From NCBI GenBank assembly GCA_019635575.1, contig JAHBZF010000009.1:1-49566 (forward strand): 49,566 nucleotides of DNA, read 5' to 3'. Below are positions 24,827 to 33,816 of the stretch, piece after piece (the stretch's first letter is position 1; each line of letters opens with the position of its first letter). The notes below the pieces were generated by a model. It saw nothing but the letters and a program-made list of their open reading frames with translations, searched no databases and was not told where the DNA came from. The position numbers were made by a program, and so were the translations under genes. This stretch comes from Pseudolabrys sp. GTDB taxonomy: Bacteria; Pseudomonadota; Alphaproteobacteria; Rhizobiales; Xanthobacteraceae.

Positions 24827-27772
24827 TCAGTTGCCGAGCAGGCGTCGTCCCCACCAGCCGCGCTTGGCCGGCGCGCCGTTGTCGGCCGATGACTCGGCCG
24901 GTGATTCAGTCGCGGGCGCGGTGACCGGCGGTTCGGCGGGAGTCGACACCACCGGCTGCGGCGCGGCAGCGGCTATGCCGCTGCTGGCAGCGACCGGAGC
25001 CGGTTCGCGGATGGTCGAGCGCCGACGGGGCGGTGCTTCCTTCACGGCGGGCGCCGGTTCGGCCGCGACAGGCGCGGGCGACGGTGCCGGAGCGGAAGGC
25101 GCTGCCGTTTCCGCCGCAGGTTGCTCGGTCGGCTGGTCGGCGGGCGGCGGCAGCGGCGCCGACAGGAAGTCGGGCTGTTCCGGCATCGACGGGTCGACCT
25201 GCTGCCCTTCGCCGGACGGGAGACCGTCACGGCGCTCGCGGTTGCGGCGGCCGCCGCGGCGTCCACGCCGGCGGCGGCGCTGTCCGTCGCGCTCGCCATT
25301 CGACTGGCCGTTTTCACCCTGGGCAGCGTCGATGCCATCGGTCTCGTTGTCGCCGGCATCACCGGCCTCGTCGCTGGCCACGACCCCTTCGGCGGGCCCC
25401 TCGGACTCATCGGCGGAGCGGGGAGCACCGTCCTCGCGATCACGGCCCCGGCTGCGGCGTCCACGCCGGCGCCGGCGGCGCCGGCCACCATCCTGCTGGT
25501 CGTCGGCGCGAGCCTCGTCGCCATCCTGTTCGCCGCTCTCGTCGCCGGTGTCATCCGAACGTGCTTCAGCTTCATCCTCGGCGATCGCCTCGGCTTCCGC
25601 GTCGGCATATTCCGCGTCGAGCGCGAGGTCATCCTCATCGACCATCGGCGGCAGCGGCTCGGTGCGCGCGGCGATCGCCTTGGCGTCCTCGATCGAATGG
25701 ACCTGATCGCCGCGGGTGATCTCGAACGACATCTGGCCGACGAAATCCTGATCGGCATTGACGACGATGGCGATCTCGAAGCGGTCTTCCAGCGCCCGCA
25801 GATGCGCGCGCTTGTGGTTGAGGGCGTAGAGCGCGACCTCGGGACGGGTGCGCACGACGAGATTGTGGGTCGCGCCCTTGATGATCTGTTCCTCGAGCGC
25901 GCGCAGCAATTGCAGGCACACCGAGGACACCGAGCGGACATGGCCGGAGCCGCCGCAATACGGGCACTTCTCGGTCGAGCTCTCCAGCACCGAGGTGCGG
26001 ATGCGCTGACGCGACATTTCCATCAGGCCGAAATGCGAGATGCGGCCGACCTGGATGCGCGCGCGGTCGTGCTTGAGGCAGTCCTTCATCTTGCGCTCGA
26101 CCGCGCGGTTGTTGCGGTTTTCTTCCATGTCGATGAAGTCGATGACGATGAGACCGGCAAGGTCGCGCAGGCGAAGCTGGCGGGCGATTTCTTCCGCCGC
26201 TTCGAGATTGGTCTTGAGCGCGGTGTCCTCGATGTTGTGCTCGCGCGTGGCGCGGCCCGAGTTCACGTCGATCGAGACCAGCGCCTCGGTCGGGTTGATG
26301 ACGATGTAGCCGCCGGACTTGAGCTGCACGGTCGGCGAGAACATCGCGTCGAGCTGGTGCTCGACGCCGTAGCGGGAGAAGATCGGGAGCGTATCGCGAT
26401 AAGGCTTCACGTTCTTGGCATGGCTCGGCATGAGCATGCGCATGAAATCCTTGGCCTCGCGGTAGCCGCGTTCGCCGGCGACGATAACTTCGTCGATGTC
26501 CTTGTTGTAAAGATCGCGGATCGCGCGCTTGATCAGCGAGCCTTCCTCGTAGACGAGGGCGGGGGCGGTCGACTTCAGGGTCAGCTCGCGCACCTGTTCC
26601 CACAGGCGCAGCAGATATTCGAAGTCGCGCTTGATCTCGGTCTTGGTGCGGGCGCCGGCGGTGCGCAGGATGATGCCCATGCCCTCCGGCACCTGCAGGT
26701 CTTCGACCATCTCCTTCATGCGGCGACGGTCTTCGGCGCTGGTGATCTTGCGGCTGATGCCGCCGCCACGCGCGGTGTTCGGCATCAGCACCGAATAGCG
26801 GCCGGCGAGAGAGAGATAAGTGGTGAGTGCAGCACCCTTGGTGCCGCGCTCTTCCTTGACGACCTGCACCAGCATCACCTGCCGGCGCTTGATGACTTCC
26901 TGAATCTTGTATTCGCGGCGACGGTGGCGCACGCGCGGCGCGGCCGCTTCTTCCATCGCATCGGCGCCGCCGACGATCTCGACGTGCTCTTCCTCTTCTT
27001 CCTCGTCGTCGGCTTCTTCTTGACCGGCCTCATCGTGGCCGGCTTCGACATCGTGAGCCGGTTCGCCGGCATCCGACACCATGTCGGCGGGAACATCGTG
27101 CGGGCCGGCTTCGGGAATCGTATCGCCCGCCAGCACCTCGTCCGTCACAGCCGCCGAGTGCTCGGCAACCGGCGCGCCTTCATCCACGTGGTCCGCAGGG
27201 GCGGCGGTGTCGATATGCGGCTCGAATGCCGGCGCTGCGTCATTCGTCTCGATCGCGACCTCGGAGGAGAACTCGTGGGTGGTCGCGCCGGCGTCTTGAA
27301 CCGTATCCTGCGTCGCCTCGGCGACGAAGGCTGCTTCATCGCCGCCGGTCGGGGCGGCCGCATTGTCGGCAACCGGTTCGCTGCGGCGGGTCGAATCGCC
27401 GCGACGGCGCGCGCCCCGGTCGCGGTGGCGACCGCGGCGGCGGTTCGATTTGCGCTCGTGCTCGTCTTCCTCGTCGCGATGAGCGCGCGCTTCGTCTTCG
27501 AGCAGCGCCTGCCGATCGGCGGTCGGGATCTGATAGTAGTCGGGGTGGATTTCCGAGAACGCCAGGAAGCCGTGGCGGTTGCCGCCATATTCGACGAAAG
27601 CGGCTTGCAGCGACGGCTCAACGCGCGTCACTTTGGCGAGATAGATATTGCCGCGAAGCTGTTTGCGGTTGGCGGACTCGTAATCGAATTCTTCGACCCG
27701 GTTACCGCGGAGAACAACGACCCGGGTTTCTTCCGGATGGGTCGCATCGACCAGCATCTTGTTGGGCATCAT
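24827..27772 (-). CDS. rne: Ribonuclease E
   Basis: RNase E cuts single-stranded AU-rich RNA and scaffolds the degradosome. The 981 residues show the S1 domain start (RGNIYLAKVTRVEPSLQAAFVEYG), then an acidic, Ala-rich insert at about 95-280 that includes a run of nine Glu/Asp, then the rest of S1 and the catalytic domain with Asp502 (IDVNSG) and Asp545 (VIDFIDMEE), and the Zn-link Cys603/Cys606 (CPYCGGSG). The C-terminal 250 residues are disordered, with several Arg-rich patches ([12 protein letters not shown]) for RNA and a Pro/Ala tail. The split S1 domain is typical of alphaproteobacteria. Start MMPNKML; either Met is possible. A gene-free 637-base region lies upstream. Confidence 0.97.
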   Translation of the reverse strand: MMPNKMLVDATHPEETRVVVLRGNRVEEFDYESANRKQLRGNIYLAKVTRVEPSLQAAFVEYGGNRHGFLAFSEIHPDYYQIPTADRQALLEDEARAHRDEEDEHERKSNRRRGRHRDRGARRRGDSTRRSEPVADNAAAPTGGDEAAFVAEATQDTVQDAGATTHEFSSEVAIETNDAAPAFEPHIDTAAPADHVDEGAPVAEHSAAVTDEVLAGDTIPEAGPHDVPADMVSDAGEPAHDVEAGHDEAGQEEADDEEEEEEHVEIVGGADAMEEAAAPRVRHRRREYKIQEVIKRRQVMLVQVVKEERGTKGAALTTYLSLAGRYSVLMPNTARGGGISRKITSAEDRRRMKEMVEDLQVPEGMGIILRTAGARTKTEIKRDFEYLLRLWEQVRELTLKSTAPALVYEEGSLIKRAIRDLYNKDIDEVIVAGERGYREAKDFMRMLMPSHAKNVKPYRDTLPIFSRYGVEHQLDAMFSPTVQLKSGGYIVINPTEALVSIDVNSGRATREHNIEDTALKTNLEAAEEIARQLRLRDLAGLIVIDFIDMEENRNNRAVERKMKDCLKHDRARIQVGRISHFGLMEMSRQRIRTSVLESSTEKCPYCGGSGHVRSVSSVCLQLLRALEEQIIKGATHNLVVRTRPEVALYALNHKRAHLRALEDRFEIAIVVNADQDFVGQMSFEITRGDQVHSIEDAKAIAARTEPLPPMVDEDDLALDAEYADAEAEAIAEDEAEARSDDTGDESGEQDGDEARADDQQDGGRRRRRRRGRRSRGRDREDGAPRSADESEGPAEGVVASDEAGDAGDNETDGIDAAQGENGQSNGERDGQRRRRRGRRGGRRNRERRDGLPSGEGQQVDPSMPEQPDFLSAPLPPPADQPTEQPAAETAAPSAPAPSPAPVAAEPAPAVKEAPPRRRSTIREPAPVAASSGIAAAAPQPVVSTPAEPPVTAPATESPAESSADNGAPAKRGWWGRRLLGN

Positions 27773-28409
27773 AAAGTCTCACTGGGAAGGCCCGGCGTGC
27801 GCGCGCGTGATCGCGGCGGGGGCGGGCGGTCCGATGGGTGTGGAAGGGAAGCGCGTTGCGCTGACCGGCCGATGTAAGCGGAAACGCAGCCAGGCGCGGC
27901 GAAACCGACGCGCGGAGCGGCACGAAACCGTCTTGTCGACCGTTTTGGGCGGAGAAAAATGCTGGCAATGAGCATTGCAGCATGAATTTGCGACCTTCAG
28001 CGCGTCCGGCACCGCGCCAGAAAGGGCGATACCGCGGTTGTCGCTCACGATTCTCAACGCGGGGAGGTCTTGAGCGACTAAAGGGCTCGCAAGCCCGAAG
28101 GCGTCGTGACCAGCGTCAATCCGGGTGTCCTTACAAGGGGCATCGGCCGCGAACCCGAGGAAATCCCGCCGCCTCATTCGAGGAGGGCGCGGTCCTGGGA
28201 AAAAGCCGGAAAGCCCGAACGCGGTACCACCGGAACAGTCAAACCGTCAGCAGACCCTACATACGGCCAAGCCCCCCCAATAGCAATGGTCCAACGCCCC
28301 GGCCGTCAGCCGGGGGGCCTTAAGGCCCGGAGGCGACCGTAGCCGCCGGGCCACACCGGCCGCAGAACCCAGAGGGCCGGTCAAGTTCCGTTAACCAGCC
28401 GGGGCTCTA
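27773..28409. promoter_or_regulatory. Gene-free spacer between rne and the amidase gene; probable long rne leader
   Basis: This 637-base stretch separates two divergent genes and is the longest gene-free region of the window. Several small stem-loops are visible: GGGCT/AGCCC at 28083-28096, CCTTACAAGG at 28129-28138 and two at 28297-28327. Rne genes in other bacteria have long structured leaders through which RNase E limits its own synthesis, so a similar leader is likely here. A minus-strand frame (28177 to 27779) stops 6 bases before the rne start, but it has no ribosome site. No promoter box could be assigned with confidence. Confidence 0.5.
28297..28327. repeat. Two adjacent hairpins in the rne/amidase spacer
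   Basis: CCCCGGC, loop CGTCA, GCCGGGG (28297-28315) is followed at once by the perfect 12-base palindrome GGCCTTAAGGCC (28316-28327). They lie 82-113 bases before the amidase start. They might act in either leader. Confidence 0.45.
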
Positions 28410-29678
28410 ATGCGATATGACGGCGCAGCAGGGGGCGGATTCGTGGCTCATCGCGTGCGCAAAATCCCGATCGCGGCCGCCGGGGCGCTATTTGGCGCCC
28501 TGATCTCCTTGTTTTTGGCATTTTCCGCGGCGGCGGCCGATCGGCCGGCGGCGACCGACGTGCGGCTGGCCGGCGACGATCGCCAGACCCGCCTGATCCT
28601 CGATCTCACCGACAAGGTCGACCTGTCCGTCTTTACTCTGGCATCGCCATACCGGGTGGTCGTCGACCTGCCGCAGGTCGCCTTCCGGCTCCCGGCCAAG
28701 GCCGGCGAGACCGGCCGGGGGCTGGTCAAGGCGTTCCGCTACGGCCTCGTCATGCAGGGCGGGGCGCGGGTCGTGATCGACACCAAGGGGCCGGTCCGCG
28801 TGGACAAGGCTTTCGTGCTGCCGGCGGCCGAGGGTGTGCCGGCGCGGATGGTGCTCGATCTGGTGGCGACCGATCGCGATGCTTTCATGCGCGACCTCGC
28901 GCTTGCCAACCGGCAGCGCGCCGAGCAGCGCCGAGCCGATCCGCCGCCAGCGACCATCCGCAGTGCCGGCGATCCCCGGCCGCTGATCGTCATCGATCCC
29001 GGCCATGGCGGCATCGACACCGGCACCAAGGCGGGCGCCGTGGTCGAAAAATCCATCGTGCTCGACTTCGCCACCATGCTGCGCGACCGCATGGAAAAGA
29101 GCGGCAAATACCGGGTCGCCATGACCCGCACCGACGACACCTTCATCCCGCTCGCCGGCCGCGTGAAGTTCGCGCGGCAGCGTCAGGCGGCGCTGTTCAT
29201 TTCCATCCATGCCGACGCGCTGCCCAAGGGCGAGGGCGAGGCGGAAGGCGCCACCGTCTATACGCTCTCGGAAAAAGCCTCCGACGCCCAGGCGGCGCGG
29301 CTGGCCGAGGCGGAAAACCGCGCCGACGTGATCTCCGGCGTCGATCTCGCGGCGGAGCCCAACGACGTCGCCGATATCCTGATCGACCTGACCCAGCGCG
29401 AGACCAAGGCATTCTCGGCCAAGTTCGCGGCCGCTCTGGTCAACGACATGAAGCGGGTGGCGCGGATGCACAAACACCCCCTGAAGTCGGCCGGCTTTCG
29501 CGTCCTGCTGGCGCCGGACGTTCCCTCGGTTCTGCTCGAACTCGGCTATGTCTCGACCAAGGATGACCTCAAGCAACTGATGTCCGACGCCTGGCGCGCG
29601 CGCACCGCTGATTCCATCGTTCAGGCTGTCGATTCGTTCTTCGCGACCCGGCTGGCGGGCGCGAACGGCGGCAATTAA
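28410..29678 (+). CDS. N-acetylmuramoyl-L-alanine amidase, AmiC type (AMIN + Amidase_3)
   Basis: The enzyme removes stem peptides from peptidoglycan and splits the septum in dividing cells. The 422 residues have a signal sequence (helix about 20-43, cleavage near AAA-D), an AMIN domain (about 48-160) for septal targeting, a charged linker, and a zinc amidase_3 domain with VIDPGHGGIDTG (zinc His), FISIHADAL, and SVLLELGYVSTKDD (catalytic Glu). ATG at 28410 is used; GTG at 28443 has AGGGGGCGGA before it and is a serious alternative, giving a shorter signal peptide. It lies 188 bases before mrcA and divergent from rne, as in many rhizobia. Confidence 0.95.
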   Translation: MRYDGAAGGGFVAHRVRKIPIAAAGALFGALISLFLAFSAAAADRPAATDVRLAGDDRQTRLILDLTDKVDLSVFTLASPYRVVVDLPQVAFRLPAKAGETGRGLVKAFRYGLVMQGGARVVIDTKGPVRVDKAFVLPAAEGVPARMVLDLVATDRDAFMRDLALANRQRAEQRRADPPPATIRSAGDPRPLIVIDPGHGGIDTGTKAGAVVEKSIVLDFATMLRDRMEKSGKYRVAMTRTDDTFIPLAGRVKFARQRQAALFISIHADALPKGEGEAEGATVYTLSEKASDAQAARLAEAENRADVISGVDLAAEPNDVADILIDLTQRETKAFSAKFAAALVNDMKRVARMHKHPLKSAGFRVLLAPDVPSVLLELGYVSTKDDLKQLMSDAWRARTADSIVQAVDSFFATRLAGANGGN

Positions 29679-29866
29679 CGGAGCGGATGCGGTGGACCGG
29701 CCTCAGTTTCAACATAAAACGGCAGGCATATCCTGCGGCAGAGCCGGTGGGATGATGGCGGGCCGGATGATCGTTGACCCGATGAAAGAGCGGATATCGC
29801 TGCCGCTGCGCTGCTCTCTGCCACGAAACCCGAGCCACTGAACCGGACGAACGGCCGGACCACTGA

Positions 29867-32338
29867 ATGAAACTCGTCTTCCGCTTTCTGGGCTTCCTGT
29901 TCGCCGCCGGGACGATCCTGTTCGTCGTCGGCGTGGCCGCGACGGCGGGCCTGCTGTGGCACTATTCCAAGGATCTGCCGGACTATTCGCAGCTCCAGGA
30001 TTACGAGCCGCCGGTGATGACGCGCGTGCATGCGGCCGATGGCTCGCTGCTCGCCGAATATGCGCGCGAGCGCCGGCTCTATCTGCCGATCCAGGCGGTG
30101 CCGAAGCTGGTGATCAATGCGTTCGTGTCGGCGGAAGACAAGAACTTCTATGAGCACGGCGGCCTCGACTTCGGCGGCATCGCCCGCGCCGGTCTCCTGT
30201 ATGTGCAGAACATGGGGTCGAGCCGCCGCCCGCAGGGCGCCTCGACCATCACCCAGCAGGTTGCCAAGAACTTCCTGCTCACCAACGAAGTGTCGTTCAC
30301 GCGCAAGATCAAGGAAGCGCTGCTGGCGCTCAAGATCGAGCGCACCTACAGCAAGGACAAGATCCTCGAACTGTATCTGAACGAAATCTATCTCGGCTTC
30401 AGCGCCTACGGAATCGCTGCTGCGTCGCTGCTGTATTTCGACAAATCGGTGCACGAACTGACGATCGCGGAAGCCGCTTATCTTGCCGCGCTGCCGAAGG
30501 CGCCGAGCCTGCTCAATCCGTTCCGCGCGCGCGAGCGCGCCATCGAACGGCGCAACTACGTCATCGACCGCATGCGCGAGGACGGCAAGATCACCGCCGC
30601 CGACGCCGAGAAGGCGAAGAAGTCGCCGCTCGACGTGACCGTGCGCGGCACCGGCGCGCATATCTTTGCCGCCGAATATTTCGCCGAGGAAGTGCGTCGC
30701 GAGATCAACGAGCGCTACGGCGAGAAGAAGCTCTACGAGGGTGGCCTGTCGGTTCGCACCACGCTCGATCCGAAGTTGCAGCAACTGGCGCGGCAGGTGC
30801 TGGTCAACGGCTTCGTCAATTTCGACGAGAAGGACGGTTATCGCGGTCCGGTCAGCAAGATCGATATCGGCGGCGACTGGGGCGTGAAGCTCGCCGACGT
30901 GCGCGCGCTCAACGACGTGCAGTGGAAGCTCGCGGTGGTGCTCGAGGTCAACGACCAGACCGCGCGTATCGGCATCCAGCCGCCGCGCGAGCCGGGCGGC
31001 GGCGTCAGCAAGGCGCGCGACATCGGCCTCATTTCCGTCGATGGCGTGAAATGGGCCAAGGCCAAGGAAGGTCCGCAGCGCGGCAAGGCGATCACCAAGG
31101 TGACGCAGGTGCTCAATCCGGGCGACGTGATCTATGTCGAGCCGGCGAAGCCCGACGGCACGTTCCGCATGCGGCAGGTGCCGGAAGTCTCCGGCGCGAT
31201 CGTCGCCATGGACCCGAACACCGGCCGTGTGCTCGCCATGGTCGGCGGCTTCTCGTTCGACCAGAGCCAGTTCAACCGCGCGACGCAGGCGCTGCGTCAG
31301 CCGGGTTCGTCGTTCAAGCCGTTCGTCTACGCCGCCGCGCTCGACAACGGTTATACGCCGTCGACGCAGGTGCTCGACGCGCCGCTCGAGATCGATCAGG
31401 GCGCCGGGCAGGGCGTGTGGGCGCCGCAGAACTACGAAGGCAAGTTCTATGGTCCTTCGACCTTGCGGTTCGGCATCGAACATTCGCGCAACGTGATGAC
31501 CGTGCGGCTCGCGCAGGACATCGGCATGCCGATGGTCGCCGAATACGCCAAGCGGTTCGGCATCTATGACGATCTGCCGCCTTATCTGTCGTTCGCGCTC
31601 GGCGCCGGCGAAACCACGCTGCTGCGCATGGTGTCGGGCTACGCCATGCTCGACAATGGCGGCCGTCGTGTGAAGCCGACGCTGGTCGATCGCATCCAGG
31701 ATCGCTACGGCCACACCGTCTACAAGCACGACGAGCGCGAGTGCCGCGGTTGCGACGCCGACAAATGGGCGAACCAGCCGGAGCCGTCGCTGGTCGACCG
31801 GCGCGAGCAGGTGCTCGACCCGATGACCGCGTATCAGATGACGTCGATGATGGAAGGCGTCGTGCAGCGCGGCACCGCCACGATCCTGCGCGAGGTCGGC
31901 AAGCCGGTGGCCGGCAAGACCGGCACCACCAACGACGAAAAGGATGCGTGGTTCATCGGCTACACGCCGGACATCGTCGTCGGCGTCTATATGGGTTACG
32001 ACAAGCCGCGCCATCTCGGTCGCGGTGCGACTGGCGGCCATCTCGCGGCGCCGATCGTCAAGGACTTCCTCAAGACCGCGCTCGCCGACAAGCCGTCGAT
32101 GCCGTTCCGCGTGCCGGCCGGCATCAAGCTGATCCGCGTCGACGCCAAGACCGGCATGCGCGCCGGTCCGGAAACGGCGAAGGCGATCCTCGAAGCGTTC
32201 AAGCCCGGCACCGCGCCGCCCGACAACTATTCGGTGGTCGGCTATGGCGACGGCACCGGCGCGCCGGGCGGTGGTGGCGGCTATATCCCGCCCGATGCCG
32301 ACCGGGCGGTTCGCTCCGGCACCGGCGGGCTCTACTAG
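29867..32338 (+). CDS. mrcA: Penicillin-binding protein 1A (glycosyltransferase/transpeptidase)
   Basis: This bifunctional enzyme polymerises and cross-links peptidoglycan. The 823 residues have one membrane helix (about 8-30), a GT51 domain with SAEDKNFYEHGG (catalytic Glu90) and GASTITQQVAKN, an OB-like middle domain (about 320-440), and the transpeptidase with SSFK (Ser481, Lys484), SRN and KTGT (684-687). The tail of about 50 residues is Gly/Pro-rich. Length and order are those of alphaproteobacterial PBP1A. The gap of 188 bases from the amidase gene shows no gene; a hairpin terminator follows. Confidence 0.97.
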   Translation: MKLVFRFLGFLFAAGTILFVVGVAATAGLLWHYSKDLPDYSQLQDYEPPVMTRVHAADGSLLAEYARERRLYLPIQAVPKLVINAFVSAEDKNFYEHGGLDFGGIARAGLLYVQNMGSSRRPQGASTITQQVAKNFLLTNEVSFTRKIKEALLALKIERTYSKDKILELYLNEIYLGFSAYGIAAASLLYFDKSVHELTIAEAAYLAALPKAPSLLNPFRARERAIERRNYVIDRMREDGKITAADAEKAKKSPLDVTVRGTGAHIFAAEYFAEEVRREINERYGEKKLYEGGLSVRTTLDPKLQQLARQVLVNGFVNFDEKDGYRGPVSKIDIGGDWGVKLADVRALNDVQWKLAVVLEVNDQTARIGIQPPREPGGGVSKARDIGLISVDGVKWAKAKEGPQRGKAITKVTQVLNPGDVIYVEPAKPDGTFRMRQVPEVSGAIVAMDPNTGRVLAMVGGFSFDQSQFNRATQALRQPGSSFKPFVYAAALDNGYTPSTQVLDAPLEIDQGAGQGVWAPQNYEGKFYGPSTLRFGIEHSRNVMTVRLAQDIGMPMVAEYAKRFGIYDDLPPYLSFALGAGETTLLRMVSGYAMLDNGGRRVKPTLVDRIQDRYGHTVYKHDERECRGCDADKWANQPEPSLVDRREQVLDPMTAYQMTSMMEGVVQRGTATILREVGKPVAGKTGTTNDEKDAWFIGYTPDIVVGVYMGYDKPRHLGRGATGGHLAAPIVKDFLKTALADKPSMPFRVPAGIKLIRVDAKTGMRAGPETAKAILEAFKPGTAPPDNYSVVGYGDGTGAPGGGGGYIPPDADRAVRSGTGGLY

Positions 32339-32369
32339 CCTTCGAGAAGGTTTCAGATCATGTCATCGC

Positions 32370-32393
32370 GATGGCCGGGCTTGCCCGGCCATC
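32370..32393 (+). terminator. Hairpin behind mrcA
   Basis: GATGGCCGGGC, loop TT, GCCCGGCCATC is a perfect 11-bp stem 31 bases behind the mrcA stop, followed by GGCGTTTTGGG. The short T-run supports a terminator. It separates mrcA from the copper/sigma operon. Confidence 0.7.
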
Positions 32394-32484
32394 GGCGTTT
32401 TGGGATCGCCCACGCGGCCGGGAATAAATCCGCGCCAGTCCGAGTCTCCTCGTTATCCGGCACCGCGCCACAGAGGAGACGGCC

Positions 32485-33423
32485 ATGGCTCATCACGATG
32501 ACGACACGCATCCGGGGATCGATCGTCGGCACGCGCTCGAATGTATGTTGTGGGCGGGTACCGGCGTGCTCTGGACCCTGTCCGCCGGCGTTCCGGTGTC
32601 GCGGCTGATCGGCAGCGCGGAAGCAGCGGAGAGCGGGTTCAGTTTCCTGCAGATTTCCGACAGCCATGTCGGTTTCGATAAGGCGGCCAATCCCGATGCG
32701 CGCGCGACGCTGGTGGCGGCGATCGACAAGGTCAACGTCATGCCGGTGAAGCCGGCCTTCATGATCCATACCGGCGATATCACGCATCTCTCCAAGCCGC
32801 GCGAATTCGACGACGCCGCGCAGGCGATCGGACAGGCGCGGCTCGATGTGCACTACGTGCCGGGCGAGCACGACATCATCGATGAGGACAACGGCAAGGC
32901 GTATCTGGAACGATACGGCAAGGGCACCAAGGGCGCCGGCTGGTATTCGTTCGATCAGGCCGGGGTGCATTTCATCGGCCTCGTCAATGTCGTCGATCTG
33001 AAAGCCGGCGGCATGGGCAATCTCGGCGACGCGCAATTGGCTTGGCTCGCCGACGATCTGCGCGGCAAGAGCGCGTCGACGCCGATCGTGGTGTTCGCGC
33101 ATATCCCGCTCTGGACGGTGGCGGAGGAATGGGGCTGGGGCACGCAGGATTCCGCTCGTGCGCTCGCGCTGCTGGCGCGGTTCGGCTCGGTCACGGTGCT
33201 CAACGGGCATATCCATCAACTGATGCAGAAGGTGGAGGGCCATGTGACGTTCCACACCGCGCGCTCCACCGCGTTCCCGCAGCCTGCGCCCGGTACGGCG
33301 CCGTCGCCGGGGCCGAAGGTCGTGCCGGCAGGCGAACTGCGCAAACTGCTCGGTGTCACCGATGTGGTCTATCGCGCGGGTCAGGAAAAACTCGCCATCA
33401 CCGACACCGCGCTTGCCGGCTGA
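32485..33423 (+). CDS. Metallophosphoesterase, probably exported by Tat
   Basis: The 312 residues begin with a twin-Arg region (DRRHALECMLWAGTGVLW, Arg14-Arg15) and a hydrophobic stretch, so export by Tat is likely; the signal may end near AEA. The catalytic part has the calcineurin-like metal sites SDSH (59-61), HTGD (95-98), GEHD (127-130, where most members have GNHD), FAHIPLW and NGHIHQL. It resembles the CpdA-like class. The substrate is unknown. It leads a four-gene operon: the cupredoxin follows after 13 bases. The Asn to Glu change in the third motif is unusual, as that Asn binds a metal and phosphate. Confidence 0.88.
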   Translation: MAHHDDDTHPGIDRRHALECMLWAGTGVLWTLSAGVPVSRLIGSAEAAESGFSFLQISDSHVGFDKAANPDARATLVAAIDKVNVMPVKPAFMIHTGDITHLSKPREFDDAAQAIGQARLDVHYVPGEHDIIDEDNGKAYLERYGKGTKGAGWYSFDQAGVHFIGLVNVVDLKAGGMGNLGDAQLAWLADDLRGKSASTPIVVFAHIPLWTVAEEWGWGTQDSARALALLARFGSVTVLNGHIHQLMQKVEGHVTFHTARSTAFPQPAPGTAPSPGPKVVPAGELRKLLGVTDVVYRAGQEKLAITDTALAG

Positions 33424-33436
33424 AAGGACATCGCCA

Positions 33437-33784
33437 ATGACTATCGATAACATCCGCGGCGTGCGCCGCCGCGACGTGATGATGTGTCTTGCGCTCGGTT
33501 TTGCTGTCGTGGTGGCGGCTCCGGCGAAAGCGGACACCGTGATCGTCAAGATCGATAATTTCACGTTCGCGCCGGCCGTGCTGACGGTGAAATCCGGCAC
33601 CACGGTCAAGTTCGAGAATCACGACGATATCCCGCATTCGGTGGTCGATGCCGCCGGCAAGTTTCGGTCGAAGGCGCTGGATACCGACGACAGCTTCAGT
33701 CTCACCGTCGCGGTAGCCGGCGAGATCAACTATTTCTGTGGTCTGCATCCGCACATGAAAGGTAAGATCGTGGTCACGCCGTAG
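33437..33784 (+). CDS. Exported type 1 copper protein (amicyanin/plastocyanin-like)
   Basis: A 115-residue cupredoxin. It has a signal peptide with two Arg pairs (RGVRRRDVMMCLALGFAVVV, cleavage after AKA near 32), and the mature fold of about 83 residues with IDNFTFAPAVLTVKSGTTVKFEN-type strands. The copper ligands are visible: His67 (DIPHSVVD), Cys101, His104 and Met107 in the CGLHPHM loop (C-x2-H-x2-M). It should bind one copper ion and carry electrons in the periplasm, or act as a copper or nitrosative stress sensor. AAAGGA precedes its ATG. It lies between the phosphoesterase and the sigma factor in one operon. Confidence 0.92.
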   Translation: MTIDNIRGVRRRDVMMCLALGFAVVVAAPAKADTVIVKIDNFTFAPAVLTVKSGTTVKFENHDDIPHSVVDAAGKFRSKALDTDDSFSLTVAVAGEINYFCGLHPHMKGKIVVTP

Positions 33785-33816
33785 CATCCGCCGCGATCTT
33801 GTGGAGTTGAGGGCGC

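Noticed and set aside
25121-27877. Very long open frame (918 codons) on the plus strand opposite rne
   Set aside because: It lies wholly over a certain gene. High GC removes stop codons from the opposite strand; the product is Arg/Ala/Asp/His-rich without any known motif.
27779-28177. 132-codon minus-strand frame ending just before rne
   Set aside because: No ribosome site and composition typical of chance frames; kept only as a note in the leader finding.
28106-28342. 78-codon plus-strand frame in the rne/amidase spacer
   Set aside because: No ribosome site, Pro/Arg/Gly-rich product without family, and it overlaps hairpins; treated as leader sequence.
29675-32041. 788-codon open frame on the minus strand opposite mrcA
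   Set aside because: Same cause. PBP1A is certain on the plus strand, and the antisense product has shadow composition rich in Arg, His and Leu.
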